A DNA stretch of 26,687 nt from Amphimedon queenslandica (taxonomy: Eukaryota; Porifera; Demospongiae; Haplosclerida; Niphatidae): positions 151,155 through 177,841 of the forward strand of contig NW_003546349.1 of assembly GCF_000090795.2 (NCBI RefSeq), read 5' to 3'. The translations under genes and the position numbers were made by a program. Below are positions 8,119 through 18,485 of the stretch, piece by piece. The notes beneath the pieces are model-generated. The model searched no databases. It saw only the letters and a program-made list of their open reading frames with translations, and was not told the DNA's origin. Within the stretch, counting starts at the first letter, position 1. Each line of letters opens with the position of its first letter.

Positions 8119-8123
8119 GGGGC

Positions 8124-11100
8124 ATTAGTTTAAGAAGAGAGAAAAGAACATTCACACTCTAGTCAGTGGACCATTACTTTCATCCACATTCGGACCCTGA
8201 CCTCGCATTCAGGGTCTGAACAGAGCAATTAACATTGATTGTAAAATAAAAATAAAAAAGTGATTCTAATATGTCTTGAAAAATGAAAGAACATTCATCT
8301 TTGTTCTAAGGCAATTACCTGCTTGCATATTCAGAGCCCCATCTTATGAAATGTTGAGGTAGCAGAGCAAAGACTACCTACGACTTACCAAGAATACTAA
8401 GTAACCAATCATTAAGTTGATGATTGGTACTTTAGTTTTGTTAGAAGGTAAACAAGCGTAACAGTCTAAAAAATATTCCTATAATTGATTTCACCACTAT
8501 GCAAGTACAGGTTGATTTTTATTAAGACTTATAGAGGCTCTCTCTACCTTGTGATGCTTGTAGAGAAGTCTTTCGACAGTATCTTTATGTTCTCTTGCTG
8601 TTAGAAGCTCATAACTTTGTCCATGTTTAAGCAGCCATTTTGTTTGCCGTGGCCACACCCACTACGTAAAGGAGCGTGGGCGGGTGGTTGCTAAGGCTTA
8701 TGAATTTTGTTATTTCTCCAATACAACATGTACAGAAGAAATGTAAGTGTGGACATGCAAATATATATACAAACATCGCACGTGGGTGAAGTCAATTATA
8801 GGAACGACCTGGGGGCGTAGCCCCCAGGTCGTTAAAAATATTCATAGTAATTATAATAAAAATGATAATAAGGGAAAATAAATATTCACTTAAGAGATGT
8901 GGAATACATAAGAAGGGGGAGAAGCACCAAGCCAAGAGAGGTTAAATAAAATAAACAGATAAAATAAGATTCTAACACGGTCTATTATTAAAATTGGGAA
9001 ATTGTTAGTAAAAGTTCTCAGCTTAATCTTTAAAAGAAAGGGATCATTATATTTTTAATTGTACCATTGTTATTTGTCTGCACAGTCCAAGTTTCTTGCA
9101 TGAATGCCAATCAGTAACTCTTTTGAAGAGAGCAAGCTATTTTATTTATATCCGGCCTTAAAAACTAAGAAATTAATGAATGTTTTCATTATACATTACA
9201 CATGCATGCTAATTTGGTGTCTATAGCAATGCGCAATCTTTTCTTAGAAGTTTTTAGAGGGTATTTTATTACTAAAGTTCAACCGAGACTTCATTATGTT
9301 TTCCATGTTCCTATATTAGCTGTGAAATTCCAAACAGAAGTTTGGCTAAGTGCAACAAGACTGTGTGTACACTTAGCTAAAGGCATACCACGGACAAGCT
9401 CATTTTATTGACGATAGGTCATTTGTTATGGCTCACAGGATAATTGATTTTGCTTGTAGAAAGCTCGTTCAAATAAAAAATTAAAATTAGGAAATGTGTC
9501 ATCCAAATGGCCATCACAGAAACTGACAACCACTAACCAAAAGCAAACACACACTAAAGGCCATGCATGTCTGCCAGCCTCAAATTGTGACTACTCAAAT
9601 TCATTTTTCTTTGTTTAAATTAATTGCAGTATAGTTGTCACAGGTTTGCAACTAAAAGGTACAAAATTTTTTTAGCAGCCAGTAACACTGTTATAATTAT
9701 TTTATCCTCAAAAAGATTGACCAATTCCTTTATGCATATTACTCACATTCAAGACAGCAATTTGAGGTGATTGATTATTTTGAGAGGGGAACAAAGCAGA
9801 GACACAAGAAAGGGGCAATGTACATCAAATTTATGTCTCAGTTGGATTAGATGGAAGGTAAATTTAGGTAACTTTTTGTGGTCAATTTAAAAAATTAATT
9901 TGTAATATAGCTGGTAACAATGCTAGTACAACATTGTCTAATGTACTTATTGTTTTACCACTGTGAATGCGTTCCCAACAGGTGGTTTGGTTTGCGACCA
10001 ACATCCCACTTCATCCGCTATGAGTATCCAACTTTTTCTACATGCATTGGAGAACTTACACTACCTATAATTTACCACGATAATCATGCTAATTGTAAGG
10101 ACAGCTGAATACCCCTTTCTTCCATTAAGAAGAATTTGGTCGTTCTTGAAAAAAACAATGCCACACAATTCAATTTGCATGTAACTTTTAGCGCAATTGT
10201 ATATTTTCTTTTCTTGTTGTATAACCTTGGTGTTAGTATAGATAATGGCTGAAGCTAAGTAACTTGTTCACACATCTGTATTTTCCTCATTCTCATAGAG
10301 AGTGCTAGGTCTATTTTATTACTCAGGCAACAATTGAGGGGAATCAGAAAGGATAAAACTTGGGTGTCTGCTTCAAAATTTACCAGTTTTACCATATACC
10401 TTGAAGGCCAGCTGATACAAAACTCAGCTTTGCCTTATGAACACTAACTCCACCCTGTTATTGTATTATTTTTGGACAGTTGTCCAAAGTTAGGTGTAAC
10501 TGTTTCTTAAAACTATCTTTAGAAATAGATACAATGAATCAAAAGTAGTTTCGCTTAATTAATGACTGAGGGGAGGTTGTCAGGGAGCTATTAATGGTCA
10601 CTCATGAGGCTAAAACAAAAAAGGCAGCGCAGTGTATCATGCTTGTTCAAATGACAAAGTGCATCGAGTACTGGTTAGTATTTCATTGTAGCCGAGAAGG
10701 GCACTCCGGCCCGGGTTTCTCAGATCGGATCCAGCCTTGGTCCGGATAGGATCCTGACCAGGAACAAACTGTCCCTGATTAAGATCTTTTTTATATATGG
10801 GGATGGGTCATAGGTGTGCACTCTAAATGTTTACTGATATAAATAGTAAGATTAAAGCTCAGGTGTAAGGTTTCACCTAAGTTATTTTAATTTTATGCAT
10901 TGTAAAGAAGCTCTTCGACTCCTGGAGGGATTTAACTTCTATTCTGAACAGATTGCATGATGTAAATGGAGTAAAAAAAGGATCCGCTAAAGCTAAAACT
11001 GAAAAAGTTTATAGAAGTATATATCAATGATATATCTTGCTCAATAGGTTAAGATCAGAAACCCTAATTAGGAAACTGTAACAACTGCTATTAGGAAATG

Positions 11101-11640
11101 ACTGCAAGCATCTGAAGACTCAAAAGATATTCGAAAGGTTTCGAGGTATAGATATCTAACTGATGTTAGAAGGTACTTTACTTTAAAGTAAGTAAATGCA
11201 ACATAATACTTTCAATCATGTAAAGACATACTGTAGTGCAGTTACTGAAAGTACTAGATAAAGAAGGAACAGAAATTAGTAGAAAAAGATCTTTAAAGAG
11301 GTAATTGTACTCAAGCAAGGTGACAAAATTTTTGCTAGGTAATTTTAAATGTTTTTGATTACTAGGGCACAAAGTTTACATTGGACATTGATGGATATGA
11401 CAAGCTCAGTTATTTTGGAATATGTAATCATGGCTTATGTATGCATGGACTGGTATTGTTTGCCATATTTTTTTTAAGTTGATATGTCAATCATTATTTA
11501 TAGGTTTTCCTGCAAAAAAAACTAACTAAAAGTTGTAACAACCAATCATGACCCACTTGTAGTTGCTCGATACTATTCTGATGCATCAAAGGGGTTTCTG
11601 GTATAGAATACCATTTTCAGTGACATTACTATATATTTTA
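8124..11640. other. Gene-poor stretch with scattered hairpins
   Basis: No convincing coding region appears on either strand; the few 60-70 codon frames (for example at 9202-9411 and 9920-10108) are AT-rich and lack any recognised motif. Structures seen include a 9-bp stem at 8404-8428, the perfect hairpin at 8803-8833, and a GC-rich pocket at about 10690-10775 with two GGATCC sites that stands out from the AT-rich surroundings. The segment at 8640-8690 (gtggccacacccac, then gtgggcgggtgg) is also GC-richer and partly self-complementary. None matches an element I can name. Confidence 0.45.
8803..8833. repeat. Perfect 14-bp stem, 3-base loop hairpin
   Basis: AACGACCTGGGGGC (8803-8816) is followed by GTA and the exact reverse complement (8820-8833). 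This is a GC-rich perfect hairpin in AT-rich DNA. It may be the end or core of a small foldback element. Confidence 0.9.
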
Positions 11641-11699
11641 TGCATACATGCACATGTGTGTAATGCATTTAGAATTATGAATTCATGATCTCAAACTGA

Positions 11700-11859
11700 T
11701 CAATTATTCATGCTCACTTATTATTATGATTATTAATATTGCCATTATTGTAATGACTTCTTGGAATGTTTTCCTTTCTCTTATTCATCTATTCATTCTC
11801 CTATTCCTTTCCTTGCCTGAACTTTAAAATAATAAATTACTGATTATTCAGTCGTAACA
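11700..11859 (+). repeat. Candidate 5' LTR of Gypsy-1, left edge unknown
   Basis: The AT- and pyrimidine-rich segment ends in ...GTAACA at 11859, one base before a primer-binding-site-like TGG. Ending in CA directly before the primer site is the expected LTR end. No second copy was found downstream, so the left boundary cannot be fixed; 11700 is an estimate. Confidence 0.4.
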
Positions 11860-11860
11860 T

Positions 11861-11871
11861 TGGTATCAGAG
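11861..11871 (+). promoter_or_regulatory. Primer binding site, initiator Met-tRNA type
   Basis: TGGTATCAGAG at 11861-11871 matches the primer site commonly used by LTR retrotransposons that prime with initiator methionine tRNA. It starts one base after the LTR-like CA end, and the gag ATG follows at 11873. Confidence 0.7.
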
Positions 11872-11872
11872 G

Positions 11873-12600
11873 ATGGTTGACTGTCACGTTCCGCTGCCCA
11901 GGACTCTTAAAGATGGGGACAACCTAGAGAAATGGATGGCCACATTTGACATTTGTGTGGAAGCTAATCGTTTGGATGATGGCACTAAGCCAACTTAATT
12001 TGGAGATGCCATTGGACAAGGTTTTCTATGACATTTTCAAGGCATTAGAAAAGGAATTCTGACCTGATGGAGCCCATTATGTTGTCATTAGGAAGTGTGA
12101 GAAAAGGAAGCTTATGCCTGTAGAATTGCCATTAATGTTCCTTTATGTTCTCAGAACTATTCTTGAAGTTGTGATGCCTGACTTAGCTGATGATAAAGAG
12201 GAAAAAATGCTGTTACAATGTTTCATTGAAGGCTTCCCTATTAAGGCATCTAGGCTAGTCTGCTCATCCTCAGATGTTAAGAACAACCAAGGTTGCTTAG
12301 GAGAAGGCTCACCTTGCTCATGATAACTATTGATGCACCAACAGAATTTCTTGCTGAACAGACAGCAACACAGCAGGCAGTCAATAGTGGCCGTATCGAG
12401 AAATTAGAAGGAATGGTATCACAGCTGTGCTGAAAACTGAATACCATGGCAAAGGAAAAAATAGCCAGTGATCAGAGCTGTGCCAGAGGTGATACAGTTG
12501 TTCCAGCCAGAACACGCACTGTCACAGATGCAAATGGCTATGGGGCTCATTGCCAGCAACTGTTGCACTGTCAGGTGTACTAACCTCTAACTGCAACAAA
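11873..12600 (+). pseudogene. Gypsy-1 gag remnant
   Basis: Gag packages element RNA into particles. The ATG at 11873 opens [12 protein letters not shown], then L-E-K-W-M and C-V-E-A-N-R-L-D-D, a Gypsy gag start; the first stop is at 11996-11998. The frame is picked up again at about 12105 (K-R-K-L-M-P-V-E-L-P, then M-P-D-L-A-D-D and F-I-E-G-F-P), and after another shift as [10 protein letters not shown] near 12330. A C-H-R-C pair near 12500 marks where a zinc knuckle would be, but its His and last Cys are not recognisable. Multiple stops and shifts. Confidence 0.7.
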
Positions 12601-12723
12601 TTTGGGAATGAGAATTCCCAGTTTTGGGGAAACGTTACCCGGTCGCCTCAACAGACCAATGGAGGGGACCGGAAAAACTCCATAAATATTGTCCCTCACT
12701 GCTAAAACACTTGTAACACTCTG

Positions 12724-13100
12724 CACTTGTCTAAATTACATAGTACTGTAAATCAAATTTTTGGTACCAATCTCCTAGACACTGGATCTAGTATGTCATT
12801 AATCAGCCAAGAATTAATAGAGAAGGCTAAATTAATCTTCATGCCAGTTAGCCTGAGCATGAATGTTTTAACAGCAGCATGTGCAGAGTCTGCAGACATC
12901 ACACTGCATTCCAGTTTTAGTGGTTGCAATTACTATAGGAGCCTTTTTATACTAAAATGATACACTTATTGGTCCACACCTAGTTTCACCTGTGTCTTGG
13001 GCAAACTTTCTCTATATATGAAGTCCGTTTGGACTATTGGACTACAGTTATTACTATCAACAACATACATGTTCTAGAGGGCAAGAGCCCAGCTCCAATG
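12724..13100 (+). pseudogene. Gypsy-1 aspartic protease remnant
   Basis: The retropepsin-type protease would cleave the element's polyprotein. The frame contains L-L-D-T-G-S-S-M-S-L-I with the catalytic D-T-G intact at 12778-12786, preceded by a hydrophobic strand as expected. The frame runs to a stop at 12958-12960; what follows to about 13100 is weakly similar to protease-RT linkers only. The active-site triplet is preserved, but the protein is isolated from gag and RT by stops. Confidence 0.65.
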
Positions 13101-13299
13101 ACATGCCACACTCCCCTTAAGGAAAGGTGAATGATCATCATATACTAGCTGTGCTCAGTAATAAAAGTCATGGATACTAATGCAAGTGCTGTTTCTGATT
13201 TTGCAGCTAGTGGTATCAATTATTGTTTATTATATGATTTTCGAAGTTCTTTTTGTCAAGTAGTTACAGATAATAAATTCCTCTTCTCTTCCCTACCAG

Positions 13300-14990
13300 A
13301 AAACACAAATGCCTTTCAGCACTAAATTTTCACGAGAAATTCGCAGCCTATTCAGGTTCCGCCACGACAAATTCCAGCACAGTATAGACAAGAAATACAG
13401 CAACATAATTAAGAGATGTTACAGCAAAGTATTAAACAAAAAAGCAGAAGCCCTTTGTTCTCTCCATGTCCATAGACAGCTGCAGAATTTTTAATTCATC
13501 CAGGCTCAATAATTATTCATAACAATTGGGGGTGTGTTCAATTAATTAAATGACTAAAAGTTACTGACACAAGCCAGTTACCACACTGAAACAACTGTCA
13601 AGATCAACTGATACTGTATATGAACAGTTGTCGTCTTAAAAAATGAATTATAGTGACGGTCTTACTCCTAATAACAAAACACAACTTTTGGGTGTGGTTT
13701 TGATTTAAAGCTACCGAGGCTTAGCCTGGGCCTGCAGCCCCAAGGTCCATGTGTCTACGTATCCAAGAAATGAGGAAATTCATACTTTTTTTCAATTATG
13801 GGAGTTGATCAAGCATTCAAGAAAGAATGCTTACACCTTACATCCACCAGATGAGGTGCAGGATCAACTGCAAGAAGCTGGAATTTTTTCAAAACTTGAT
13901 TGTCATAGGCATTTTTGCAAGTCCCAATTGCACCAGATGAGCATCATAAAACAGCCTTTTTTCCTGGTCCAGGGATGGGCTTATATGAATTTTGTTGTTT
14001 CCCTTTTGGTTTATCAGAATCACCAGGTACATTTCAAAGACTCATGGACAGAGTCCACAGAGGGTTTGATTTTGCAATGGTCTACATTGATGATGTATTA
14101 ATATTTTTATAGACAGAAAAAGCACATATGGAGCATCTAAATCAAGTATTTCAACGCATTCATGATCATGGGCTTTGTTTACATGGTGAAAAGTGTAAAA
14201 TTGGTTTCACTCAGTTCCATATTTAGGGCACATTTTGTCATGAAAAGGGATGCAACCAGACTCAGGCAAATTTGAGGCAGAGGTTAATTGGGCAATTCCC
14301 ACCAATGCAAGGAAGTCCTACAATTTTTACGACGGGCCTCGTACAATAGATGATACATTCACAACTTTGCAGACTTTGCTCATCCTCTTCATTAGCTAAC
14401 CAAGAAAGAAGTCAACTTTCACTGGTCTAATGAATTTAAGCATGCATTTAACACCCTCATCCAATGTTTGTCTTCTAATCCCATTATTCAATGCCCTGAC
14501 TTTTCACAGCCATTCACCTTGTATATTAATGCAAGTGACACAGGTCTGGGGGCTGTTCTTCAACAAGAGGATTCTGTTACTGCTTATTTAAGCAAAACAT
14601 TAAAGTTGCTGAAAAGTACTACAGAAAGAATGTCTAGCTCTTGTATATGCAGTGCACCAGTTTAGACACTACTTATTTGGAAAGCTACTTATGGTTTATA
14701 CACATAATCATGTTCAATGGCTCTCAGCTCAGAAAATGGATGGCAAATTATGTCGTTGGGCTATTCAGCTTCAAGAAATTGAATGTAGGATTTGTTTCCG
14801 CAAAGGGTCCCAAAATTCTAATGCCAATTCTGTCTCTCACTGTGTTCACTCAGCTATAACAGGAAGCATACAAGGTCCCTCAGAAGAGGAGCTATTACAA
14901 GGCTCAATTGCTGGTCCTATCTTGTCTCAGATCATTACTTCACTTCAGAAGAATTCCAGGAAACCACAAGGAAGGCTCTGGAACTAACCA
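13300..14990 (+). pseudogene. Gypsy-1 reverse transcriptase and RNase H remnant
   Basis: The entry segment before the RT fingers is at 13320-13490, then an unrelated stretch, then the fingers resume near 13750 (V-Y-V-S-K-K). D-E-V-Q-D-Q-L-Q is near 13850, F-S-K-L-D near 13885, F-P-F-G-L-S near 14000 and an intact Y-I-D-D at 14083-14094. After a stop come V-F-Q-R-I-H-D-H-G-L and the RNase H, with L-Y-I-N-A-S-D-T-G-L at about 14520. The catalytic Asp before A-S-D-T-G-L is Asn here (14528-14530). The later T-D-H block reads T-H-N-H, and the last N-A-D reads N-A-N, so the RNase H active site is gone even though the RT aspartates remain. Confidence 0.8.
13490..13740. other. Unidentified about 250-bp insertion in the Gypsy-1 RT
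   Basis: The RT similarity stops near 13490 and resumes near 13745. The intervening sequence is AT-rich and non-coding, and contains ACAACTGT and ACAGTTGT as an inverted pair. The sequence ccatgt occurs at both junctions (ctccatgtcc on the left, gtccatgtgt on the right), a possible short target duplication. Ends of a named family were not recognised. Confidence 0.45.
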
Positions 14991-15344
14991 CAATAGAGAA
15001 AATGGCTTTAACTATAGCCACAGATACTGATTAGGGATGGTGCATTATACAGGTAACATACGCAACCTCTTACTCTGGAGAAATATAATACCAACTGTTT
15101 CTTTAAGGCTGCTACCTCCAGCAGTTTTATGATGCTCCATCAGCTGGTGATGTTGGATTTGCTAAGACCTTTCTTTGATTGGGTTGGTATGGCAACTGAT
15201 GTTAAAACATACTGTCATTCTTGTGATATTTGCAACAGGTCCAACCCACCTTTTCCTCAACAAGCTCCATATTTCAAGCAGGGAAATCAATATACCCCTA
15301 ATTGGGAAATTTTTGGACACTTAATTTTCAAATGGGTGAAAAAG

Positions 15345-15575
15345 TTCAAAAATTAAGAAAATTCAAATTTTAAACAATTGAATGTTAAATTCGAAATCCG
15401 TGCCATGTGGCTTAACTTTAGCTGTCTTCAGTACTGCTATGTGCCCTCTGCTCCTTCATTCTCACTCATGCTCAGGTCAGTAATATCTCTTTAAAGTCAT
15501 TCACGGTGACTGCTCCGAAAATTAAAATCATTGAAAATTAATTATCCACTTATTTTCTAATTGAAAGTTTTCCAA
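15345..15575. other. Unidentified about 230-bp AT-rich insertion in the Gypsy-1 integrase
   Basis: The integrase core should run only about 25 residues between the first-Asp block and the Q-D-Y-F-T-K-W block, but here they are separated by about 230 extra bases. The extra part begins and ends with AATT-rich sequence of similar flavour (aaaattcaaattt near 15360 and gaaaattaaaatcatt near 15517) around a GC-richer middle. It may be a small element, but no clean terminal repeat was established. Confidence 0.4.
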
Positions 15576-15589
15576 ATTACATTATATTC

Positions 15590-15652
15590 GTCACTCAAGA
15601 CTATTTTACCAAATGGCCTTTGGTCACTCAAGACTATTTTACCAAATGGCCT
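15590..15652 (+). repeat. In-frame 33-bp tandem duplication in the integrase
   Basis: A 33-base unit at 15590-15622 is followed at once by a copy of its first 30 bases at 15623-15652 with no mismatch. It repeats the V-T-Q-D-Y-F-T-K-W-P block of the integrase core in frame. Perfect identity in a badly decayed element means the duplication is recent. Confidence 0.9.
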
Positions 15653-16320
15653 ATTGCTATTCCCATGCAAGATCAGACAGCCAACACCATTGGCAAAGCC
15701 TTGGTATCCACAAAAAACACATGCTTTTCATTTAGTACTTCATTCAGACAAAGGTGCCAACTTTGAGACCACTATACTTCATAAAACATGTAAAGCTTTT
15801 GTTATTTGAAAGTCTAGAACCAGCTCGTACCATCCACAAGGTGATGGTTTAGTGGAAAGAAGCAATTGTTCTCTATTGCAGTTGCTAAGGTCATATTGTG
15901 AGCGACTGCCTGGGAGAAAAAATGACTTCCCCTCATCCTTTATGCCTATTGCACTTCAGGCCACCCTTCTACAAGAACCACACCATAGTTGTTAATGTTT
16001 GCTGGGAGCCAATATTTGATGCAACTAGCCTATCCTCTAAAAGACATGATACTCTGTTAAATGGCAAAGATGTAGGAGTTAGTAGAGTTAGATTTTGTGG
16101 AAGCCACATCCTCTCAAAACAGTTTCATTATCAGAACACTAAGCATCCTCTCTCAATTTCTTAACACAGCCATGTATGGCTATTAATCCCTGCAGCTGGT
16201 AAGCTAGATCCTAAGTGGCAGAGTAGATTGGCTGTTGTTAAACAATTTTAAGATCATCCCACAGTTCAGATTGAGCAAAGTGATGGTCAATTACAGACTG
16301 TACGTGTGAACTGTCAGCGC

Positions 16321-18386
16321 AGTACTTGTAGTGTTATTGCTTGTGGCTCCTTTTCTATTTCAGTTATCGTTGGTATATTTTTTGAATACTACTTACCAGG
16401 TGTTCTTGAATAGATCAATAGTCCATTTTTGTCCTTTTGTATTGGTGGCTTACAAAAGTAATGCTAAATTTGTTTATAAAGAATGCTTGCTTGCTTTTCT
16501 TCCCTTTTCTCATTGGCTACTTTAGCAACAAAGGATAAACATCCCAATACCTCACGTTCGTGTCTTTGGGTTTGTCCTTACATGATTTTAAGACATATAA
16601 TTTGCTAAAATTGATTTTGAGTAAAAATTAATTTAGTAACAGGGGTGTAAATGCTAATTAATTTCAGGTGATAGAGTTCATTCAAACAGAAGCGTGGTGC
16701 TATGCAACACGTGTATGAAATGGCATCACAAGACTGCTTGGAATTAGTGATCCACTAAGCTATGACAACAGGGATTGTGCCATATGTACTTATAATAATA
16801 ATTTTTTTCTTAAAACTTTTTACTCCTAATCCCCCTCCATTATCGTTTCCTCACTTCATTGTCACTGTTTGCGACCTACATTAAATTTTGTCATTTAAAA
16901 CAATTTTGTGTTTGATGAATATTGACCTTGCTATAAAAGGTTTTGTGCCATTTGCATATTATTGCTGATTCAGACAAAATAATGCATTCAAGGCCTTATG
17001 CAATTCTTATAGCTTACTGTGCCTTGAGGTCATGTTTGAGCCAATGCTCCAACTTCATGCAATTCTTAACATATATTTCTTAAGCAACAGTTAACAATTT
17101 CATGAAGGAAGAAATGATAACAACATAACAGAAGTGATATGTGAATCAATAAAAAATAATTGAAAAGTTATAATTATTACATAATATAAAACAATTCACT
17201 GTTGTCATTGACACCACTCTCATCTTTGTCACTACATTCATCACTGCTTTCATTATCGCTGCCAACATTATCGCAACCAGAGACACTATTCTTGTATTCA
17301 GAGTTAAACCGCTAAATTTCTCCTGAATAACTTCATATCTCCACTTTGGCTTGTTTAAAGAAATAACATACCCCTTTCGTAATAGTCTCAATCCAGAATG
17401 GTATTATTAATCTGACAAATTTGGTTATTATAATAAGTTTTCATACTATTTAACTTAATTGTTGTGATTTTCATTTCGTCTTCGAACCTTTTTTGGTGAG
17501 GTTGCATGAACAATTGTTCGTTTGACCCATCAAGAGTACTTGCTTCATAGTACCACATCTGTGACAATGGGTTAAGCACATTTGACAACAGTACCTGAAA
17601 CTCGCCTATTTTTTGCAACTTCCAAATTATAATTAGCTGTTATACCTCATATTGTTTTGGTTATTGATGAAATCTGTTAGGATAACTTCCTAGCAATTTA
17701 ATGTCAATTAAAATCAGAATGGTACATTCTATTCATATTTTTTGCATTACCAGCTTATCATGATTTCTGGAACAAAAAATGCCTTTTAACAGATGCTGAC
17801 CACAACTTTTTCAAAAGTTTGCACCAATTTCTGACATAACTCTGCAAATGAGTGCAATACTTTTCATCTGTCTTTTCCACTGCATGCTAATCCCGTGCTG
17901 TAGCTCAATTTTGTTTCAGTTGATCAATGATCCTACAAAATGTATCTTTAAAAAGCATAAAGAACTAAAATGTAGTGAATTGGAGAGCTTAACATGTGCT
18001 CTTGAAGCTTTCTTTCATATTGTTAATACACATTTTAACTTCTTGCAATTCATAGTGCAGTTGAAGAAGAATTAAATATTTCTCTTCCCATGTCACAAAT
18101 AAACTCAATTAATGAACTCAATTAATGTGATATAAATTTGGAAATATTGACGAGGTAAATTGGGTGAAACTTGTACTTAAAATGGTATTGGATTCTTCCT
18201 CAATTTCTCTCACAATCTATTATGTTACCTATAAAAACACATAGTGCAAACAAAATAATACATTATCACACCACTAGTACAAAGAGATAAAAGTTTTTCT
18301 ACCTCTACTTCGCCATCAAAAGCCCTCTTCATTGCTTCATACTACTTGTGTATTATATAGTATACTAGTAGGTCGTATGCACAAAA
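16321..18386. other. AT-rich stretch, no gene recognised
   Basis: The 3' LTR of Gypsy-1 was looked for here and not found. Short frames on both strands lack recognised motifs. On the minus strand, 17170-17308 has a short Ser/Asp/Glu-rich run (for example S-D-N-E-S-S-D-E-C-S-D) near a 76-codon frame at 17388-17618, but they are in different phases with stops between. Confidence 0.4.
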
Positions 18387-18485
18387 TATAGGACCTGAGT
18401 TTTGTTTTCGAGGATGTGATAGTGCCCTAGGGCCATGGGCCTGAGGGCTATATCACATCGAAGGACGCAAATCAAAGGTCCTATA
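18387..18485. repeat. 99-bp imperfect foldback
   Basis: TATAGGACCT at 18387-18396 pairs with AGGTCCTATA at 18476-18485. Further inside, GATGTGATA pairs with TATCACATC, and GCCCTAGGGCC pairs imperfectly with GGGCCTGAGGGC. The whole segment can fold into one long hairpin with a minimal loop around ATG. It has no coding potential and looks like a small foldback element. Confidence 0.75.

Larger units (their letters stand above)
5968..8123 (+). mobile_element. PIF/Harbinger DNA transposon remnant
   Basis: A plus-strand DDE transposase fragment (5968-6815) and a minus-strand Myb/SANT-like gene (7278-7834) face each other tail to tail, the two-gene arrangement of PIF/Harbinger elements. The right end is placed at about 8123, after a G-T-T-T-A-C-A-C-T-type terminus: the segments at 8045-8069 and 8094-8118 are inverted copies (17 of 25 matches). 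The left end, including the start of the transposase, is missing, and the sequence joins retrotransposon copy B directly at about 5967. A separate 203-bp element is inserted between the two genes. Confidence 0.7.
11700..16320 (+). mobile_element. Ty3/Gypsy LTR retrotransposon, degenerate (Gypsy-1)
   Basis: The order is LTR end, primer site, gag, protease, reverse transcriptase, RNase H, integrase, on the plus strand: the Ty3/Gypsy order, with integrase after RT. All reading frames are broken. Two segments fit no part of the polyprotein (about 13490-13740 in the RT and 15345-15575 in the integrase) and look like insertions. The polyprotein ends near 16320. No polypurine tract or 3' LTR was found beyond it, so the right end is lost or unrecognisable. 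Confidence 0.8.
14991..16320 (+). pseudogene. Gypsy-1 integrase remnant
   Basis: Integrase joins the DNA copy to the genome. In the zinc-binding HHCC domain the two cysteines are present (C-H-S-C-D-I-C, about 15210-15235), but both histidine positions are changed (Y-D-A-P-S-A-G-D near 15128). The first catalytic Asp is replaced by His in W-E-I-F-G-H-L-I. An unrelated stretch interrupts the core at about 15345-15575. The second Asp is intact in L-H-S-D-K-G (15747-15749), as is the Glu in Y-H-P-Q-G-D-G-L-V-E-R (15855-15857). The C-terminal part, with A-A-G-K-L-D-P-K-W and V-R-V-N, ends near 16320. Confidence 0.75.

Noticed and set aside
9202..10108. Two 62-69-codon plus-strand frames
   Set aside because: AT-rich, no recognised motif, no neighbouring coding signal; expected by chance.
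16321..17000. 3' LTR of Gypsy-1
   Set aside because: Nothing resembling the LTR-like sequence before 11859 and no polypurine tract was found after the end of the polyprotein.
17146..17618. Possible spliced minus-strand gene with an acidic tail
   Set aside because: A GTATGT...TTTAG 60-base intron (17371-17312) was tried, but joining the exons leads straight to a stop, and the two frames are otherwise in different phases.
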